DNA from: an uncultured Collinsella sp.
GTDB taxonomy: Bacteria; Actinomycetota; Coriobacteriia; Coriobacteriales; Coriobacteriaceae
DNA: 7,027 nucleotides
NCBI GenBank assembly: GCA_900550825.1
Contig: URTZ01000105.1
Span: 1-7,027, forward strand
Direction of reading: 5' to 3'
Part shown: one piece after another, positions 3,995 to 7,027 of the stretch
Numbering within the stretch: the first letter of the stretch is position 1
How the letters are laid out: each line of letters starts with the position of its first letter
Made by a program: the position numbers and the translations under genes
The notes under the pieces: model-generated
What the model was told of the DNA's origin: nothing
The model's database searches: none
What the model saw: the letters and a program-made list of their open reading frames with translations, nothing else

Positions 3995-6574
3995 CTATTT
4001 CGTCTTGCCGGTAATGAGCGTCTTAAGACCCAGGCCGATCAGACCCAGGCCCATGCGCACGCGACCGGGGCGATGGCGCTCGATGGCCTTGGTCTTGCCG
4101 GCGGGCTTATCGCGACGGGCACTCGTCCCGGGTGCGGACTTGGTGACCTGCGGCTCGGGCTGAGGTGCAGGTGCAGGCTCGGGCTCAATGACGGTCGCCT
4201 GGACCTCTTGGACCTTGGGCGTGGTCGGCTGCGGATCAGGAGCTGGGGCGGGCTTTGCCTCGGCGGCGGGCTCCGGAGTCGCGGTAGCGGGCTCGGGCGC
4301 TTTCTCCATGGCGGGCTCTGCGGCAGCCTCGGGCTCATTCACCGGGGGAGCGGCAACCGCTTCCGGTTTGGCGGCTGCCCCATGTTCAACCTCGGCCTGA
4401 ATAGCTTCTTCGGCCACACGTTCCTTCTCCTGTGCGCGCTGCTGCGCGGCGGCCTCGGCGTTGCGATAGGCACGCTCCAGTAGAGCTTCCTGCGAGTTGA
4501 AGGGTTTCTCACCCTCTGCACACTCCACGGGGACCCAGGTGCCGTCGCTCGTGAGGCTGCGGGCCTTCACGTTGTCCTGCAGCTGCATGCCCATGTACTC
4601 GTGTACCAGGGCGCGGCAGGTGGGGTCGAGCACGGGGAAGGCGATCTCCACGCGGTGCTCGGTGTTGCGTGTCATCATGTCTGCCGAGCTCAGGTAAATC
4701 ATGTCCGAGTCCACGCCAAAAGCGTAAACACGGGCGTGCTCCAAAAAGCGTCCGACGATGGAGCGGACATGCACGTTCTCGGTCTTGCCCGGAACACCGG
4801 GCTTGAGGCACGAGATGCCGCGGATGATCATGTCTACGCGCACGCCGGCACACGATGCCTCGGCGATCTTGTCGATAACCTCGCGGTCGGTCAGCGAGTT
4901 GAGCTTAAAGAACACGCGGGCGGGCTCGCCGGCAAGGGCGCGCTGGATCTCGCGGTCAAGCCCGCGCATGATGAGCGGTTTCAGTCCGACGGGCGCCACA
5001 CCCAGGAAGCGGTAATCGCCGCGCAGGTTGCCCAGCGACAGATTGCGGAAGAACAAGTTGGCGTCCTCGCCGATGCCGGGATGGGCGGTCATGAGCATAA
5101 AGTCGCTGTAGAGCTTGGCCGTCTTCTCGTTAAAGTTGCCGGTGCCCAACAGCGTCAGGCGTGTAAGCGCCATGCCCTCGCGATAGGTGAGCTGGCAGAT
5201 CTTGGAGTGGCACTTAAAGCCCTCGGAGCCGTAGATGACGGTGCAGCCTGCCTCTTCCAGACGCTCGGCCCACTCGATGTTGTTCTGCTCGTCGAAGCGG
5301 GCGCGGAGCTCCATGAGCACCGTGACCTCTTTGCCGTTTTCGGCGGCATCGATGAGCGACTCGCACAGACGGCTCTGCTTGGCCACGCGGTAGAGCGTGA
5401 TGCGCAACGAGATGCACTCGGGGTCGTAGGCGGCCTCGTGCACCAGATCCAGGAAGGGGTTCATGGCCTCATAGGGATAAAAGAGCAGCTTGTCGTGCTG
5501 AAGTACCTGCTCGCGGATGGAGCGGGTCATATCGATGGTGGGGTTGGGCTGCGGCTTAAACGGCGTAAAGAGCAGCTCGTTGCGCAGGTGCTCGGGAATC
5601 TTGCCCTCAATGCCGAAGACATAGCCCAGGTTGAGCGGGATGTCGCAGGTAAAGACCGAGCGACGCGAGAGCTCGAGTGCCTTGCGGATAGTCTTGAGCG
5701 TTGCTTTTTCGAGTGAACCCGAGACGGCGAGAACCACCGGCTGCAGGCGCAGGCGCTTCTTGAGGATGCGCTTCATATGCTGGCGGTAGTCCTCTTCCTC
5801 CTCGACGCCCTCGCCGTCCGGATCGATGTCGGCGTTGCGGGTGACGCGGATGAGCGCGCGGTCGAGCGGCTTATAGGAGCCAAAGCAGCTGTCCAGGCAG
5901 GCGAGGATGACGTCCTCGAGCAGAATGTAGGAGTAGGTGCCGGTGGGCGAGGGGATCTCGACCACGCGGTTCATCGAGGCGGGAATCTCGATCAGGCCCA
6001 GCAGACTTTCCTCGTCGGTGACGCCGTCCAGGCCGCAGGCCAGGTAGAGTGCGCCGTTGCGCAGGTTGGGGAAAGGGTGGCGCGGGTCGATCACCAGCGG
6101 TGAGATGACCGGCGACACGTAGGCCTGGAAGTAGCGGGTTACAAAGGTGCGCTCCTCGGGCGTAAGCGAATCGACACGCGCACGGTGAACGCCCAGGGTG
6201 TCGAGCTTGCCCTCGATACTCTTAAAGATGGACTCCCAACGGGTAAGGAGCCCGGGCATTTCGGCCATGACAGCATCGACCTGTTCGGAGGCAGTCATAT
6301 TGCTCTTGTTGTCGACAGGTTGTTTTTTGAGCTCGGCAAGGTCGGACAGGCCACCCACGCGCACCATAAGGAACTCATCGAGGTTTGACTCGAAGATCGA
6401 GACGAACTTAAGGCGCTCGAACAGCGGCACGGACTCATCAAAAGCCTCGTCGAGCACACGGTTGTCAAAGCGCAGCCAGCTGAGCTCTCGGTTCTGCGTG
6501 TACGAGAAGTCGCGCGGCGGTTTGCGCAGCTTTGCGGCGGCTTGCTTTTTTTCGATTTTGCTCGGCATATGCAT
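3995..6574 (-). CDS. ppk1: Polyphosphate kinase PPK1 with long C-terminal extension
   Basis: PPK1 reversibly polymerises the gamma phosphate of ATP into inorganic polyphosphate through a phosphohistidine. The N-terminal domain starts with RELSWLRFDNRVLDEA (29-44). The catalytic half shows RARFDEQNNIEWAERLEEAG (424-443), His456 in GFKCHSKI (equivalent to E. coli His435, the phosphorylated residue), LLGTGNFNEKTAKLYSDF (475-492), His613 in GRFLEHARVYAF (E. coli His592) and SSADMMTRNTEHRVEIAFP (629-647). The core ends near residue 703, the usual family length. About 155 further residues follow: an Ala/Pro/Glu-rich linker, then a basic tail. Two ATGs, at 6574 and 6568, are both possible starts; neither has a strong Shine-Dalgarno sequence, though GGA in CGGACAG suits the second better. 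A terminator follows, so the gene appears to be transcribed alone. No exopolyphosphatase gene is adjacent within the window. Confidence 0.96.
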   Translation of the reverse strand: MHMPSKIEKKQAAAKLRKPPRDFSYTQNRELSWLRFDNRVLDEAFDESVPLFERLKFVSIFESNLDEFLMVRVGGLSDLAELKKQPVDNKSNMTASEQVDAVMAEMPGLLTRWESIFKSIEGKLDTLGVHRARVDSLTPEERTFVTRYFQAYVSPVISPLVIDPRHPFPNLRNGALYLACGLDGVTDEESLLGLIEIPASMNRVVEIPSPTGTYSYILLEDVILACLDSCFGSYKPLDRALIRVTRNADIDPDGEGVEEEEDYRQHMKRILKKRLRLQPVVLAVSGSLEKATLKTIRKALELSRRSVFTCDIPLNLGYVFGIEGKIPEHLRNELLFTPFKPQPNPTIDMTRSIREQVLQHDKLLFYPYEAMNPFLDLVHEAAYDPECISLRITLYRVAKQSRLCESLIDAAENGKEVTVLMELRARFDEQNNIEWAERLEEAGCTVIYGSEGFKCHSKICQLTYREGMALTRLTLLGTGNFNEKTAKLYSDFMLMTAHPGIGEDANLFFRNLSLGNLRGDYRFLGVAPVGLKPLIMRGLDREIQRALAGEPARVFFKLNSLTDREVIDKIAEASCAGVRVDMIIRGISCLKPGVPGKTENVHVRSIVGRFLEHARVYAFGVDSDMIYLSSADMMTRNTEHRVEIAFPVLDPTCRALVHEYMGMQLQDNVKARSLTSDGTWVPVECAEGEKPFNSQEALLERAYRNAEAAAQQRAQEKERVAEEAIQAEVEHGAAAKPEAVAAPPVNEPEAAAEPAMEKAPEPATATPEPAAEAKPAPAPDPQPTTPKVQEVQATVIEPEPAPAPQPEPQVTKSAPGTSARRDKPAGKTKAIERHRPGRVRMGLGLIGLGLKTLITGKTK
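3998..4465 (-). other. PPK1 C-terminal extension: Ala/Pro/Glu linker plus basic tail
   Basis: This part of ppk1 encodes residues 704-859. Residues 704-730 are charged and likely helical, rich in Ala, Glu, Gln and Arg. Residues about 731-810 are low-complexity, with recurring short units such as PEA, EPA, PEP and PAPA, and are almost surely disordered. Residues 820-859 carry twelve Lys/Arg against two acidic residues and include MGLGLIGLGLKTLI (841-854), a short hydrophobic stretch that could be a membrane-touching helix. No domain of known function is recognised. The frame stays open and codon style matches the core, so this is a true extension and not a read-through artefact. Confidence 0.8.
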
Positions 6575-6585
6575 CTGTCCGTTCA

Positions 6586-6600
6586 GTCCCCGCAGGGGAC
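6586..6600 (-). promoter_or_regulatory. Small hairpin in the ppk1 leader
   Basis: GTCCCC (6600-6595 on the minus strand) pairs with GGGGAC (6591-6586) across a three-base TGC loop. It ends 11 bases before the first ppk1 ATG and contains the only purine-rich GGGGA near the start, so it could lower translation initiation. The pairing is plain; the regulatory role is inference. Confidence 0.35.
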
Positions 6601-6670
6601 GGTAGCCTAACCCTATTCACTATTGTCTCAATTTAGTCGACTTGTGGCACGGACGTATTGTGCGAACGGT

Positions 6671-6697
6671 ATCTTAACCTACTTCTTACGCCGTCAA
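6671..6697 (-). promoter_or_regulatory. Weak candidate promoter for ppk1
   Basis: The minus strand has TTGACG (6697-6692) and TAAGAT (6676-6671). The -35 matches five of six bases and the -10 four of six, but the spacer is only 15 bases. Transcription would begin near 6664, giving a leader of about 90 bases. An imperfect direct repeat at 6642-6671 lies at and just past the start point. Confidence 0.3.
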
Positions 6698-7027
6698 GGC
6701 ATGCAACTAACTGCCCGACTCGTTTTGAAAACAATCTATATCCATACTCAACTGGTGAGGATGTATGAATAAGAATGATTGCGAGCTGAATATAATCGAA
6801 TCAAAATTGAATCATGGACAGACGACATATATATGCAGAAAACAGTTTTAGCTATGCAATTCCTAAACATGAAATTATTTGTGCAATCTTGCTCAATTCC
6901 TTAGAAAAAAGAACTATTACCTTTGAAAACCTGCTTTAGAGAACTGAAGTGCATCATGGGGGAATCATATGCGATATACCGTTCATCGCACTTTGCTGAC
7001 CGTTCGGGGGCGAGGTGGAATTGCAGG

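Larger units (their letters stand above)
6575..7027. other. AT-rich region upstream of ppk1, no convincing gene
   Basis: By hand count 6721-6960 has 80 G/C in 240 bases (33%), far below the genes; 6961-7027 returns to 36 in 67 (54%). A 28-codon plus-strand frame starts at 6765 (MNKNDCELNII...) and stops at 6849-6851, with GGTGAGG four bases before its ATG; it is too short to trust. At the right edge three frames are open. One is plus from ATG 6969 (MRYTVHRTLL..., GGGGGA upstream), one is plus from ATG 6956, and one is minus from the edge to a TAA at 6901-6903 (41 codons). At most one of these is likely to be real, and the window stops too early to choose. Small palindromes occur at 6826-6835 and 6839-6849. 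Confidence 0.6.

Noticed and set aside
3959..4483. Plus-strand glycine/leucine-rich frame opposite the PPK1 tail
   Set aside because: Its Gly/Leu-Gly repeats are the reverse reading of the Ala/Pro/Glu codons of the extension, and it begins inside the ppk1 terminator.
4601..5716. Plus-strand open frame of 371 codons opposite ppk1
   Set aside because: It lies wholly antisense to the conserved catalytic region of PPK1. Its residue make-up (Val, Ala, Gly, Leu, His-rich) is what GC-rich codons give when read in reverse, and it has no family resemblance.
231..6612. GGTTAGGCTAC at 231-241 recurring inverted at 6602-6612
   Set aside because: An 11-base match in 7 kb; one copy spans a stop codon and neither flank extends the similarity, so chance is the simpler reading.

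Overview
The window reads as ordinary chromosomal DNA from a GC-rich bacterium, with five complete protein genes, all on the minus strand. The gene set and protein style (a long PPK1, a TRAM-domain RlmD-type methyltransferase, a Maf protein, a DJ-1 protein and a P1-type peptidase, all coded with G/C-ending codons) suggest a high-GC Gram-positive. A gut Coriobacteriia such as Collinsella fits best. That is an inference from gene flavour and base composition, not from a marker gene.

In transcription order (high to low coordinates), positions 7027-6575 form a 453-base leader region. Most of it is strikingly AT-rich and it holds no convincing gene. Next is polyphosphate kinase ppk1 (6574-3995), with an unusual C-terminal extension of about 155 residues, closed by a strong hairpin terminator (3971-3930). 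A 23S rRNA/tRNA m5U methyltransferase of the RlmD/TrmA family follows (3881-2568). After a 106-base gap holding a plausible promoter come a DJ-1/PfpI protein (2461-1919) and a Maf nucleotide pyrophosphatase (1922-1341), joined by an ATGA stop/start overlap. Last is a P1/DmpA (S58) N-terminal-nucleophile hydrolase (1239-238) with its own good ribosome binding site.

The sequence beyond the P1 gene (1-237) has no gene. It holds a 125-base nested palindrome (101-225) with perfect 29-base arms, the most striking non-coding structure here, and an imperfect direct repeat (1-22 and 69-91).

Functionally, the middle genes share a housekeeping theme. One enzyme makes 5-methyluridine in RNA; the Maf family clears non-canonical nucleotides, including m5UTP in characterised members; DJ-1 proteins are linked to stress and damage handling. 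PPK1 stores phosphate as polyphosphate. I see no mobile element, CRISPR array, tRNA, rRNA or obvious new system. The points most worth a second look are the nested palindrome, the PPK tail and the AT-rich leader.
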